Assembly (NCBI GenBank): GCA_036873135.1
Contig: JAPTYO010000001.1
Location: 40,324,774 to 40,388,773 of the forward strand
Length of the DNA stretch: 64,000 nt
Direction of reading: 5' to 3'
Source of the DNA: Clarkia xantiana subsp. parviflora
Lineage: Eukaryota; Streptophyta; Magnoliopsida; Myrtales; Onagraceae
The notes below the pieces were generated by a model, which did no database searches, was not told the origin of the DNA, and saw only the letters and a program-made list of their open reading frames with translations. Positions 1 to 12,200 of this stretch are shown one piece after another. The position numbers and the translations under genes are program-made. Every line of letters starts with the position of its first letter. Position 1 is the stretch's first letter.

Positions 1-17
1 ATCTGGTTTTATTTCAG

Positions 18-3000
18 GCGCTTCCTTCCATCGTTAAAGAACTAATTGAAGTATTAGATATCCTCTTGAAGTGGTTTGTGTTGAGGTTTTGTGAATCAAA
101 TACCACATGTTTATTGAAGGTGACCTTTTCATTTGTGGCATATTTTGTGCTTTAAGTTCATAGTCATATTATTATGCTGCCCTTTGTAAACCATTCAATC
201 TGTGTAGGTATTGGAGTTTCTCCCCGAACTTTTCAACAGATTGAGTGATGATGGCTATTCATTAACTAGAGCAGAAGAATCCATATTCCTTTCATGCTTG
301 ATTGAAAAGGCTAGTTTCTTCTGCTTAGGGCCTTAGATATATCAGTTTTCTCACACTTAAAACAAGGTTATAATTTGTCTAGTTCTATCTTCTGTTGCAG
401 TCTGGTCATAACATTGAGAAAGTGCGAGAAAAAATGCGGGAATTGACGAAGCAAATTGTTCATATGTACTCTGCGACAAAAATGTTTCCATACATCGTAG
501 CAGGTTTACAATCAAAGAACAACCGTACTCGAATTGAATGTGCTGATCTTGTTGGATTTCTAATCGACAATCATGTGGCTGAGGTACAAATCCACATTTT
601 CTTTTTTTCCGTGGTACAAATCTGGTTGTCTCATATATACCATTTTCAAAGGGTTTCTTATGCATTTTCTTTCTCAACAGATCTTTCATCAACTACCGTC
701 TCTGCTGATTGTTGCAAGCTTGACTGTTGAGTGTGATGGTGAAGTTAAGGAAGCTGCTTTGAATACTCTGGCGACGGGTTATAAGATACTTGGTATGAGG
801 TCTACAGAAGTAACGTTTGGTTTTAACTATGTTATGTAGAGATAGCTTCTACCATAGTATGGCAATCTATCACGATATACAATACCAATATAAATGATGC
901 TACTGACCCCTTAACGGTCCTTTTTTTCACTTTTCTACGTTGGTCCTTTTTCACTTTTCTATGGTGCCCCAAAATAACAAACTTGATAACCTATCAACCA
1001 ATATATGAATAAAGAAACGATGGGAAAGTTTTAAAAAGCATCGTCACATATGTATCCCAGTAACATACTTTTCCTGCTTCTCTTTTTTCAAGTCCTGAGA
1101 GCTCCCCACTTAGAATTCGTTTCCTTATATTCAGAATTATTTCTTTCTTGTAAATCTATCAGTATTTGCTTCTTATGAAAAAAAGTTCGAATCATTTAGC
1201 TCTAAGCAGTAGAACTTCTAGCGGAGTAGTACCTGTTTAAGCAAATTATTCTCAAATTGTGTTCACCTGTGTGGGTATTGATTAACTTGGTAGATTCACT
1301 AGATGCTTCTACACAGAGGAGTGCCTTCCTGTTTAAGAAAATTATGCTCACCTGCATGGGTATGGATTGACTTGGTAGATTCACTAGATGTTTCTGATGC
1401 ATTCTCCTTTGGATTGATATAGGAGAGGACATCTGGTTATATGCTGGGAAGCTAACTGATGCTCAGAGAAGCATGTGGGATGACAGATTTAAGTTGAAGG
1501 TCTGGGCAGTCTTACTGTATTGTGTTTTGCCTTAAAATAATGTTATACTAAATAAATAGTTCCCTTCTCGCAGGCCCGAGAAATGGAAAAAAGAAGAGAG
1601 GGAAAGCCTGGTGAAGCCACAGCTGAAATGAGAAGATCACATTGGGAAAAATGGTGCGTTTTTATCTGGATGCTTTAAGCCTGTCGTTTTCTCACACTAT
1701 ACTTCATCTCATTATTAATATGTTGGATAGTTTCCGAGTTCTGTTCTTTCTTAACATAAGGCTTCCGTTTCTTGCAATCTTTTGTTAGTTTTGTTGTTAT
1801 TTGTAGACAAGTTACAGTATCAAAAATTTCATGGTAAGTAAAGCTATTATGAGCCAAAAAATGTCATTTTCTGTATTCTAACACTGGATACTGTGTCATA
1901 TTGTTCATATAAAGAAATAGAATGGAAACTGATCCTGCTTCAGTAGTTATACCTTTTTTAAGCCTGCGCTTCTCTTGGGATGCAGGTCAGATGTTGCTGC
2001 GCAGAGTGGTTTAGTTGCACGGTCTATACCCATCCCTGTTTCTTCAGCAAGGTGGCTGACATTTAGTTTATAATCATCTCTTCACTGTACTATTTCCGTT
2101 ATAGATAGATATTTGACGTACACATGTTTTTCAATTTAATTCATGCGTTTGATTACATTTCTGCTTTGTTTCCCCCTTACAGAGAGCACTATGGTTATCC
2201 TGAGGTTCCCATGCGGCCCCTTGCAAGTGGCCCCTTTGACTGGAATGAAGCTCTGGACAACATTTCTTTTGGATCTTCTGAGCAGGTCATACGCTGTACT
2301 TGTGTAGTTTACATTCAATGGATTTTTTAAGCACAGTCTAATCCTTCATATAACTTGAGTGAAATTAGTGGTATTGTGTTTTGGGATGATTTAATGGAGA
2401 AAGAGTTGCAGTATGATGCCAAAAGAAAAGGTCAACTCGTATTTGGGTGCTCACCGTGGGCTTGCATTTGCATTGTGAATCACTAGTTATGTATAGGTTG
2501 CATAGTATATTTTTGTTGGCTTTTGAATAAAATATCCCGGTATTATTTTCTTTTATGTTGCATATTGTATTTTTCAGTCTGTTGAGGGAATGAAGGTTGT
2601 GTGCCATGAATTGGAACAAGCAAGTAAGGATCCTGATGGTAGATCAATGGATGATCTGGTTAAAGATGCAGATAGACTTGTCTCAGGGTTGGCAGATAAG
2701 GTGATGTTTTGAATAATCCATCCATGGATTTAAGGAAAACCACACTTTTATTACTTGTACATGCTTTCTGAATTGTTGGTAATCATGTCCCTGTTTAAAC
2801 AGGTCGCCAAGAATTTTGATTACAGTATTCCGACTGTGGCTTCATCAAGATCATATAGATATGCTCTAAATACTCTCATGCAGGTGAAGTTGCATTTCTT
2901 CCATTTATTTAGCTTATGTTATATATCCACCACACTGTATGCTACTGATGTAGCATCTGCAACAGACGTTTCTAAGTAAGCAACTTGCATATGCTGTCAA

Positions 3001-3782
3001 GGAGGGGACGCTTCACCGTCTTATCACTGAACTTCTTCGCTTGATTTCGGATGAACGGGTTCCTCGAATGGATGATGGCAGTCAACTTCTCAAAGCTTTG
3101 AACATGTTGATGCTTAAGATTTTGGTACTTTGAAACAGAAATTGCTTCGAATGTCTTTTTTTTTTTTTTTAGATGTCCATTGCAGTGGTCCTGACTTATG
3201 GTTGTTGCTGTTTTAGCATAATGCGGAAGGAACCTCATCTTTCGTCGTCTTGATTAATCTTCTTCGGAACGAGACTGTTGCTGCTAGAAACGAAAAGTTC
3301 TTGGATTTGGTTGTGAGATGTTTAATTAAACAAACAAAGGTAAGCTCCTGTAGTAATAGAGGATAATTTTGGTGGATTGATAAAAAGGGGTTGTTATTGA
3401 GTATGCTCTTCTTCTAATTTCTTTCTGTTCAGGCACTTAAGAGCACAATACATGATGTTGATGTTGACCGCATCCTTGAAAGTATTCACATCTATCTGCA
3501 AGAGTTGGGAATGGAAGAAATTAGGAGAAGGTCTTCACTCTTCTGATTGCTTGATTCTATTGGCCATTTGTTTTCCCTAATTCATTGTTTGATTCTGATT
3601 ATCTATCTTGTTTTAATGCAAAAAGGGCTGGAGCTGGTGATCAAGCATTAAAAATGGTTAAAACTATTCTGCATGAGCTTGTGAAGATTCGTGGGACCGC
3701 AATCAAAGGTCACCTTTCTATGGTACCGATAGATATGGAACCAGAGCCAATCATCCTTGCCTACATTGACCGTAATCTTCAG
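18..3782 (+). pseudogene. MOR1: MOR1/GEM1-like microtubule-associated protein (XMAP215 family), 3' fragment, probably truncated
   Basis: Fourteen exons can be spliced: 18-119, 208-309, 401-583, 681-792, 1423-1499, 1574-1653, 1986-2051, 2183-2285, 2578-2700, 2803-2883, 2966-3124, 3217-3339, 3433-3530 and 3626-3782. The frame stays open throughout. The product matches the C-terminal third of plant MOR1: EKVREKMREL, SKNNRTRIEC, DWNEALD, SVEGMKVVCHEL, DERVPRMDDGSQLLKAL, GMEEIRRRAGA and AIKGHLSMVPIDMEPEPII are recognisable. MOR1 promotes microtubule growth through TOG domains. Two things suggest decay. Divergence is high for a normally very conserved protein, and a block of about 13 residues (family LRPLDPSRWPS region) is absent after LINLL. 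After the NLQ codon the expected GT donor reads ATATGT, and the usual last exons (TLAAARML, QTHWGDS, the DKQT region) were not found before the next gene. A TIR element begins 35 bp downstream. The 5' part lies outside the window. The identity is secure; pseudogene status is an inference. Confidence 0.75.
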
Positions 3783-3817
3783 ATATGTATGTTAGAGATA
3801 ACATCCGAATAAATAAA

Positions 3818-4697
3818 AGGGTTAACAACTCTTTTGGTCCATGATGTTTGATCACTTTTGAGTTTTGGTCTATGATATTTTTTTTGCCTAGTTTTGGTAC
3901 CATATGTTTGCTTGCAGATTTTTCTAGTTTTGGTCTGATCATTACATTCCGTCCATTTTTTCCGTTAAGTGACATGTGTAAGTCACGTGATCAATAGTCC
4001 CGAAGTTTCAAAATTGACCTAGTTCTATTTGGGGTAAATTCGCTCAAATTGAACTAGGTCCAATTGACATAGCCTAGGGCTAGGTCAATTGAACCTAGTT
4101 GTCATATTGTGGTCAATTTTAAAATTTCGGAACTTAACTGAACAAAAAAAAAAGTTAGGAAAATATTAGAGAGACTAAATTGAACAAAATTGAAAGTTTA
4201 TGGTGGATCACGTGACTTGCACATATCACTTTTTTTTGCCAAAAGGTGATTCATTCATTCATAGAGAAAGGTTCAAGGAGGTGTAAATCCCCGGTTCTTT
4301 ACAAGTAAAGCTAAAAGAGATGATGGGGGTGCGTAGACCCAATTTAAACTACACGACCTCTTTCTGAATTTATTAACGATCCAATTAGCGCATTCATTTG
4401 CGTTACGCGGAACCAGGGACCATACAACACAGCTTAGACAACTGACCTTGTTAAGTACATTAGCGACATGTGTACATAATACAAATCCTCTAATTTGGCC
4501 GATCTGCCTGATTCTTCAGATGCTGAATGACTTCCGATGAATCGGAAAAATAGACGGAAAAAATAGACGAAAATGTAACGGTCGGACCAAAACTAGAAAA
4601 ATCTGCAAACACATGGTACAAAAAATAGACAAAAAAAAAATTATGAATCAAAATTTAAAAATGGTCAAACATCATGGACAAAAGACATATTAATCCT
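3818..4697. mobile_element. TIR (foldback/MITE-like) element abutting the MOR1 fragment
   Basis: The two ends are diverged inverted copies of each other over about 130 bp. The left end reads TTTTGGTCCATGATGTTTGA and the right end is the reverse complement of TTTTGTCCATGATGTTTGAC. Further inside, both carry GCAGATTTTTCTAGTTTTGG. The element is flanked by an 8-bp direct repeat, AAATAAAA (about 3811-3818 and 4698-4705); the exact edge is ambiguous by one base. No coding capacity was seen, so it is non-autonomous. The superfamily is uncertain. Confidence 0.7.
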
Positions 4698-4704
4698 AAA
4701 TAAA

Positions 4705-6149
4705 ATGAAATAAAAAAATTGACTTGCATGTATTATTCAGTTGCTAGACTTGACCTTTTCTTGGCCAACGTTTTTCAGCAAATCACACAGTGCTAAATGT
4801 TCAACCCGTTGGCAGAGCAATTAAGTGAAAGATTTCCTGGTGGAGGCAAGTTTCACTACATTAAATTGGGTGGGTTTCCATCACCCAACTTGAAGGATGT
4901 TTAAGTGTAATCATTTTATGAGCCGCTGGATCTTAATATATATATATATATTTTTTTTAAATTTAGTATTTAGTAGCGGCGCACTTATTTTTGCTTTGAG
5001 CTTTCGTCTTAATTAACCCCATGGAGCATTGGCAAAAAAAAAGCCCCATGGAGGCCATTCAAGGGATCTACGTGGGTCATGTCGTAAACCTCAACTAACG
5101 AATGAATCATTCATTAATTAAATTAAAATGAAGTTAATCGTAATTTAAATCAATTTCTCAGTTATTAGATTAAATATATTGAGTTATATATGATAAATAT
5201 GAATTATTTTTAGCTATAATCTGATACATTATTTCTCATAATAATCTAACAGTTGAGAAATTGTTTTAAATTACACTAGACTTCACTAAAAAAAAAAAGC
5301 TCATTTCCATTTAGTATAAAATTATTATTACCATTATTAAAACTAAGTGGATCGACCACAAAAGGGCAAAAGGTTCGGACCACTCCACTCCACTCCACTT
5401 TAGTGTGCGCAAAACTCCTAAATAAGAATAAATAAATAAATATTCGAAAAAACATCATAACGTAGCGGTTAAATTTTTCATTCTTTAATTATATAGTTTA
5501 GTGATATCGGTTGGACCAACTAGCAAAATGAGTTTCAATTTTTAGGTTAATCAATAATGACGTATTACAAAATACTTTAACGCTTCTATTCAAAATTGTG
5601 TTTCAAACAAATTGCTAGCCGATGTTTTTTAGGCACTTCGCTATCTTCTTATGTTTCAATTATGGACAAAGTGGTAGCTCCGTTAAATATTTTTAATACG
5701 AACAAAATTGGTCATACGGGTGTTTGTGATTAAAAAAATCGGATATCTAAACTAAAATTGCAATTATAACATCATCCACATTGTACTTTATAAGTATTTA
5801 CATAACTAATAAAATTATAAATTTATAAAATTTATTATAATCTGAAATGAAGTGGTTATGTGGATCGCACGTAATAAATAAAAATTACACAACTAACTTA
5901 ATATTACAAAATTGACATAACTCATCTACATAGCTGAAATTACAAAGATTTATGGTAACGTATAATTTGGTTTTTGACCGAATTAACCATTGAAATTGTG
6001 GAAAAAAAACATTGAAATTAAATAAGATTTTAGAATTTAGATACAATAATAATAGTTCATTTATTTGCTCGAACTTCTAAATCTTTGCAAAGTAGAGTAA
6101 ACGATTCTTCTGTTCAGTGTCATCTCCATGAATCTCCTGAAATTGCACC
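4705..6149. other. Intergenic, AT-rich, no gene recognised
   Basis: This stretch holds AT-rich DNA with short homopolymers and an AT microsatellite near 4940-4960. A 35-codon open frame at 4797-4904 (starts MFNPLAEQL) follows a plausible acceptor but matches no family I recognise. The last 80 bp should carry the 5' UTR of the gene starting at 6150. Confidence 0.5.
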
Positions 6150-8529
6150 ATGAATCTTCTTCTCCACCGCAACAAAACCCCTCCCCCTCCTCTTTACCCA
6201 CTCCGCCATCTCCAATTTCTCAATCCTGAAACCAAATTCTCCTTAAAACCCTGCCTTTCACGCTCCCCAATCTCCCGCCACAATCCCATATCCAGAATAC
6301 ATGCCCCCTTGCGATTCGAAGCTCCAGCCTACACGAGTGGTAAAGATGAAACCTTGATCACTTCCATGGAGATTGGAGGAGGAGGAGGAGGCGAAGAAGA
6401 CCTTTCATTAGACGGTGCAGTGTACCGGAAGACATTACGATTGGTCGAATGCTCCATGTTCGCTGCCCTTGCTGGACTTGTCTACTTCTTAAGCAATTCC
6501 CTCTCGATTGAGGTTCGTATACGTTTCAATTTTTTCACTGAGTCTTGTCTGCTCTGAACAATTTTATGGAATTCATCAACTATTGGTGGTTTCAATCTCC
6601 AATTCATAAGATTGAGCTTTTGAAAGCTCACTGGAATGCTGAAATTTTGATTGCAATAGTTTGTTCAGCCTCTTTAGTAGGCTTTTAGCTCTAATTATTA
6701 GGTTTTTAATTGAATCCGAATTCAGAATGGTTATGATTTCATTCGGTTTCAAGTTGCTGCAATGTGGTTTCAATCTCCAATTCATAAAATTGAGGTTTTG
6801 ACAGATCACTGGAATGCTGAAATTTTGATTGCAATTGTTTGTTCAGACTCTTTAGGTTAGCTCTAGTTATTAGGAGTTGAATTGAATCAGAATTCAGAAT
6901 GGATGTGATTTCATTTGGTTTCAATCTCGAATTCATAAGAATGAGCTTTTGACAGCTCACTGGAATGCTGGAATTTTGATTGCACTAGTGTGCCTCTTTA
7001 GTGTGCTTTTAGCTCTAGTTAGGATTTGAAATGTGTAGAATCAGAATTCAGAATGGATGGTAAATGACTTCAATTGATGGAAATGTTCGATTTCCCGTGA
7101 TCAGTTTTTGCACCTTTACTTCTTTGAAAGGTGTTATTGCAGCGATTATCAAATATGTTTCCAGTAGTTCTCTGCCTCAATATGGTTGTTTCCCATCACA
7201 TCACTGAGCTAAACTTTGGTTTTTGCAGAATTACTTTGGTAGTTTCTTCCCATTGCCGATCGTAATCTCTTCAATGAGGTGGGGTATTGCAGCTGGGAGA
7301 AAAACTATGGTTCGTACTTCATATTCATCCTCCATACATAAAGATTTGCCAAACCAACGAGGAAAATATGTTATTTTCAAGATGTTACATGGATTTGTGC
7401 AAACTGGATTAATTCATAGTGTATCTGCAGGTAGCAACAGCTATGTTATTGCTGGTCTTGTCAGGTCCTCTGAAAGCATTAACCTATCTGGTGAGCAAAA
7501 TATCATAAAACGACCCGTTTTCTTAAGATCTAAACATCGATTCACCACTTGGATTTTTTACCAATTGGTGATAAGCTGAAATTGCTACTTGTTGCATGAA
7601 CCAACTCTATGACATGAACTTAGCAATATCAAAGTTTCTGGCATTGCTAAGTAAATCTCCTCTTTGCAGTTAACGCACGGTCTTCTCGGTCTTGCCATCG
7701 GATCTTTGTGGAGGTAAGGGTTCTTGGTTATTATGTAAACTAAAAATAGGCTCTTTTCATTGTTCTCATAATCTAATCAGCAGAATCAATAAATTTAAAG
7801 ATACCCGGATGGCTAAAAGTAGTTCTTAATTCTTTTTGACATTTTCTTTATCAATATTACCGCAACTACAATAATTCTTGATTGAGTCGAGTCAACCAAA
7901 GATTTTATCTTTTTCCCTACATTTCTGCAGATTGGGAGCAAGTTGGAGTATTTCAATCCCCTTGTGCACACTTGTATATATACTTCTTATGACCTTGCTT
8001 CTTTCTTACGCCATGATCTCGTATATCATAGTTTTAAGCCGTTACTAATTGATGGTTTCGGTTTAAAATTGTAGGTTCGAGCAGTTGGTGCTCTGGGGTA
8101 TGTCTCAGTTACTTCATTCTTGATCAAAGAAAACATCCTTGCTCTGGTAAATAATCTTGAAGATTCTCTTATTTGTTTGTTTGTTCACTCTCCAACCAAG
8201 TTATTTTGATGGTTATAACAGATCACTGTAAATCTCCACGCATCGGTCTCTTTAATTCTTACTGCTTCGGGCATTAATTCACTCCCGTCAATGAACTTAA
8301 TTTACGCAATATTCGGGATAGTGGTAAGATCCTCCTTACATTTCCCTCATTTTCTTCCTGCTTCTTAAATCCATAACTTGAGCCCTCACTTGTTATTATT
8401 GCTTTACAGCTTCTGCTGAACTCCATCTTCCTTGTGTTCCTGCTGCACCTGCTATATTCAGTGTTCTTCGCAAGGCTCGGGATGAGGGATTCACTAAAAC
8501 TACCTAGATGGCTTGATAAGGCGATATAG
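6150..8529 (+). CDS. Putative plastid multi-pass membrane protein, DUF2232/YybS-like
   Basis: The eight exons are 6150-6512, 7229-7309, 7431-7490, 7670-7713, 7931-7973, 8075-8146, 8222-8323 and 8410-8529. They sum to 885 nt, coding for 294 aa. The first ~70 residues are rich in Pro, Ser, Arg and Leu and poor in acidic residues, like a chloroplast transit peptide. A Gly-rich acidic linker follows (GGGGGGEED, about residues 76-84). From about residue 95 to 280 there are roughly six hydrophobic segments (LVECSMFAALAGLVYFL, ATAMLLLVLSGPLKAL, HGLLGLAIGSLWR, VRAVGALGYVSVTSFLI, the ITVNLHASVSLIL region, LLLNSIFLVFLLHLLY). This pattern and the charged end (RLGMRDSLKLPRWLDKAI) resemble the DUF2232 membrane family of cyanobacteria and plants, which has no known function. 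The start is the first ATG of the open frame with a transit-like sequence. All introns are GT-AG. The family call is from memory and not verified. Confidence 0.7.
6585..7060 (+). repeat. Three-copy degenerate tandem repeat in intron 1 of the DUF2232-like gene
   Basis: A unit of roughly 150-185 bp occurs three times (about 6585-6740, 6768-6905, 6918-7060). Each copy carries GGTTTCAATCTC, a variant of ATTCATAAGATTGAGCTTTTG, CACTGGAATGCTG and TTTTAGCTCTA. The copies differ by substitutions and small deletions, so the duplication is not recent. Confidence 0.8.
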
Positions 8530-8569
8530 GTCACATTCTGGTTCCCAATTGATTGGAATCGACAGCAAT

Positions 8570-8892
8570 ACTGCAAGGAATTTGCTGTTTGTTATAGAAT
8601 GATGAAACTCTTTCACAGTTATATGTAGGTAAATGCTCCTCACATTGTATTTGGTTACTTGCCATGCAAGAATCTATCTGCAAGGAATTTGCTGTTTGTT
8701 ATAGATGGATGAAATTCTTTCACAGTTATATGTAAGTAAATGCCCCTCACATTGTATTTGGTTACTTGCCATGCAAGAAACTATTTGCAAGGAATTTGCT
8801 GTTTGTTGTAATAGGATGAAATTCTTTCACAGTTATGTGTAGGTAAATGATTCACATTGTATTTGGTTACTTGCCTTGCAACAAACTATTTG
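8570..8892 (+). repeat. Three-copy tandem repeat just 3' of the DUF2232-like gene
   Basis: A unit of about 107 bp occurs three times in direct orientation immediately after the stop codon. Each copy includes GCAAGGAATTTGCTGTTTGT, TCTTTCACAGTTAT and CACATTGTATTTGGTTACTT. It probably lies in the 3' UTR or polyadenylation region. The copies differ at a few positions. Confidence 0.85.
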
Positions 8893-9200
8893 CATAGTAA
8901 ATTTCCAGTCATTAAACCAAATCTTTGACAGCAAACTTCTTAATAAAGTACACTTGACCTAGTTGATCTAAATTCAGCTAAAAGTTTAAACTTGGCCCTT
9001 ACAGTTTCTCTCCTTAATGTAACACGACAATTTTGATACAAATCGGCATCAACCCCTCAGCATTTTGAGGTTTCGTAAACTATCTCCCGAGCAAACATCT
9101 ATCCTGCCACATCATCTGCGTATACTTCAATCCCGATAGCTCCACACCAATTTAAACCTCAAGATGTTCTGATCTGTGACACATTGATGATGCAGCAATT

Positions 9201-12200
9201 TCAAGCTTCCTTTCTTGTTATCCTGTAATTTGGAGTAAAACTGCGCATTAGACCAGATGGCGAACAAGGAAACATCTCGAGAGACATTGAGCACGAAAAA
9301 TAACCAAAATTTAAGCTTTTCATTTCATCAAAAGGAAAAAATGGTGATGGGTAGTAATTTTTGGAAAAAACAAAATGTGGTTTTTTTTTTACCTGAAGCA
9401 GTAGATTCCCAGGGCGGTCGTGATCTCATGGATGACGGATGTTGCGAAGTGTAGGTAAAGCCCAACTGGATTCAGTAAAACATGTTCAGAGTAATGAATA
9501 TACAATGAAAACAATTTAGTATCGCGAATTTGAATCATCGAGATGGTTTTGGGAATAACCTGTGAATCCACAATAACCAAGAACAACCCAGAATTCATCG
9601 ACTAGAGGAACTCTGCAGAAACAACAAAATGTATCTGATAAATATCGAACAACCCATAAAGGAACTACTTTCAAAAGTGAAACTTGATGAAAAAAATGAA
9701 CAGACGCACATACCCATCATTCAACTTTGCTGTAAGTGCATTGGCAATGGCAAATGGAAGGTAAAGCAGTGACTACACGGAATGACAGAAACCATCAATT
9801 ATTTTTCAGAATGTGTGGTTTGAAGTATTATAAAATTGTATTTGTTATGAAATAGTACATACCATGCACATATTAGTTTTCAATCCCTTTGGTTCATCAC
9901 ACAAGTGAGCCAAAATCATCCTTCCCTGTCAATAGCACCAATATTCATGGTTTTTGTTCAGTTTTTTTAGAAAAAAAAAATAAATAAATAAAGCAACAAC
10001 ACTGCAGTAAAAGACATGAATCATACCACATGAAAACCGAATGCAAGTCCAGTTCCTGCAATAACTAAATGTGGATAGTTTCCCATAACGTCTGATGGAG
10101 ACAAATAATCCCTGCAAGTAAATACTTTTATAAGGACTAGGTGCAATTATAAGGAAAGAAGACAACTTGCAGTGTTTGTCTAAGCATACCATGCTAGCAC
10201 GCCTGCCATTAGGGCAACGAAAGGATAAAGCTGTTGAGAACAAAGCAAATAGATACGTTTAGATAGAAACCGTAAGTGCTAGTTTGGATTAGTAAGTAAT
10301 AGTTAGGTTTGTTGGGAGGCCAGTGATTAATTACCATTGCTAAAGCGAGCAGCATATTTCCTTTCCTAGCCTTAACTACCTTATGAACATTACATATGCT
10401 GCAGAGACCGAAAAACAGAGTCAATCGCATAAAAGAAAATAAAAACCAATTGGGTAAGTGATTCCAAGGATCAAAATGACTTTTTTATTTTCAATAATGG
10501 CACTGTAATTAAAAAAATTCAACCTTTAAAAGTATGCTATTTGCTTACTTGAATATAACAGTCGGAATGACGCCAAGTGCTATCATCACAGTGAGAGCAA
10601 CTTTGTATGTGGGAATTTCTGAAAGAGCAAAGAGATTGTGATGAAATTGCAGGGCAACTACCATTTTGAAGAATTGGATGATTGCGATTTACGACAACTT
10701 ACCACTAACAAATGGTACCCAGCTCAGAAAGGGAAGGGACTTCCCAAAAACATGAGCCCACCACTCAGCACCTAAACAAGAACAAAATAAATAAAGATTT
10801 AGCATTTTTCAATGGAATCCTCAACAAGCTGAAGACATAATGATATCCTAGAAAAAACATCGGATCAGAAGAGAGCATACCAACAAGAAATGTAAAGAAG
10901 TGGCACATGTAAATCATCATGAGACCTTCTGTCGGTCCATTAACTACCGGAAGAATAAGAGTGTTGGTGAAAAAGCTGGATCACAAAAAGAAAGATTAAT
11001 AAAAAGCTGGAGCGCATAAGTTACACTTTTTTCAGTTGGCTAATCCTATTTTGAGATAAATAAAAATAATTGGTGCAGTAAAAACTAGTTTGACCAATGA
11101 TATTAGCAGTGATTGTCAAAAGGAACTTACGATTCCCATGTTGCAGAATAGAATGGTACTGCTGAAAGTACCCAGAACCAGAAAGAATCTCTGCCGCACA
11201 TAGCAGTGCTTCCAAACGCCATTGTTTCAAACTGAGGAAAACCAAAAACATATTATTTTAATTTTGACTTTAAATATTTGGCAAAAAACTGCAGTTTGCA
11301 CATCAAAGGTAAAAGGAGAACATACCGCACATACGAGCGCATCGCAGCCTGCAATGTCGTTGCATCAAGAGATATGTTATCAATCTTATCAACTAAAATG
11401 TTACAAATCAACATCATATGGTGAACTTAAATACCGTGATCAAAGAGCTCCCCAAGAGGACTTGAAGAGTTTGTTCGACGTGCTTGCTTGCCATCAACAG
11501 CATCGAAAGTCTATAAAAGAGTTAAATTGAGAAAGAAAAAGCAGGCAGGAAAAAAGTGATTTTTCCAACAAAAAGTACTTGTGAGTTTAACTTACAAGTC
11601 ACACCTAATAGTGCCACATAAAAATATGCAAGTACCGTGCTATATTAAGATGAATTAGCTCACCTGGTAGAGAAATAAAAGCAACCCATGTGCAAGGTGA
11701 ACCCATCTTGGTGGAGGAGTATCCAGACGAGGAGAATATATCTATGAACAATACTGAAAGCATCAGGACTGGACCAAACGATAGTTGTAGAATAATATAA
11801 ATCAAACTTCTAATTCATAAAAAGAACTACTATATTTTATAAGAGCCTTAAGACTATAAGGAAGACAAGCAAGCGAATAAAGGAACTAGGTAAGGATGAG
11901 GTCCTGAAATTGAGGTTTGTAGTCAATCACAACTCATTGTTGCGGAAAGTTATGGTTTTTATCTGATTAAGACTGTTTAAGCAATTAAAAGCATGACCCA
12001 TGAAACATATTAACTTATAATTTATTTGCTGCCCTTATTCATTACACGGTTATGAAGCATTTTATTTTTGGTTACCATTTACTAAAGATTAGCTTAAAAC
12101 AAGTTTCGGAACAAAAATATGCACTCAGAAAACAGCTAAGCAGGTTACGACTTATGACTATCCAAGACATTTATTTATTTACTTTAGGAAATGCAAAGTC

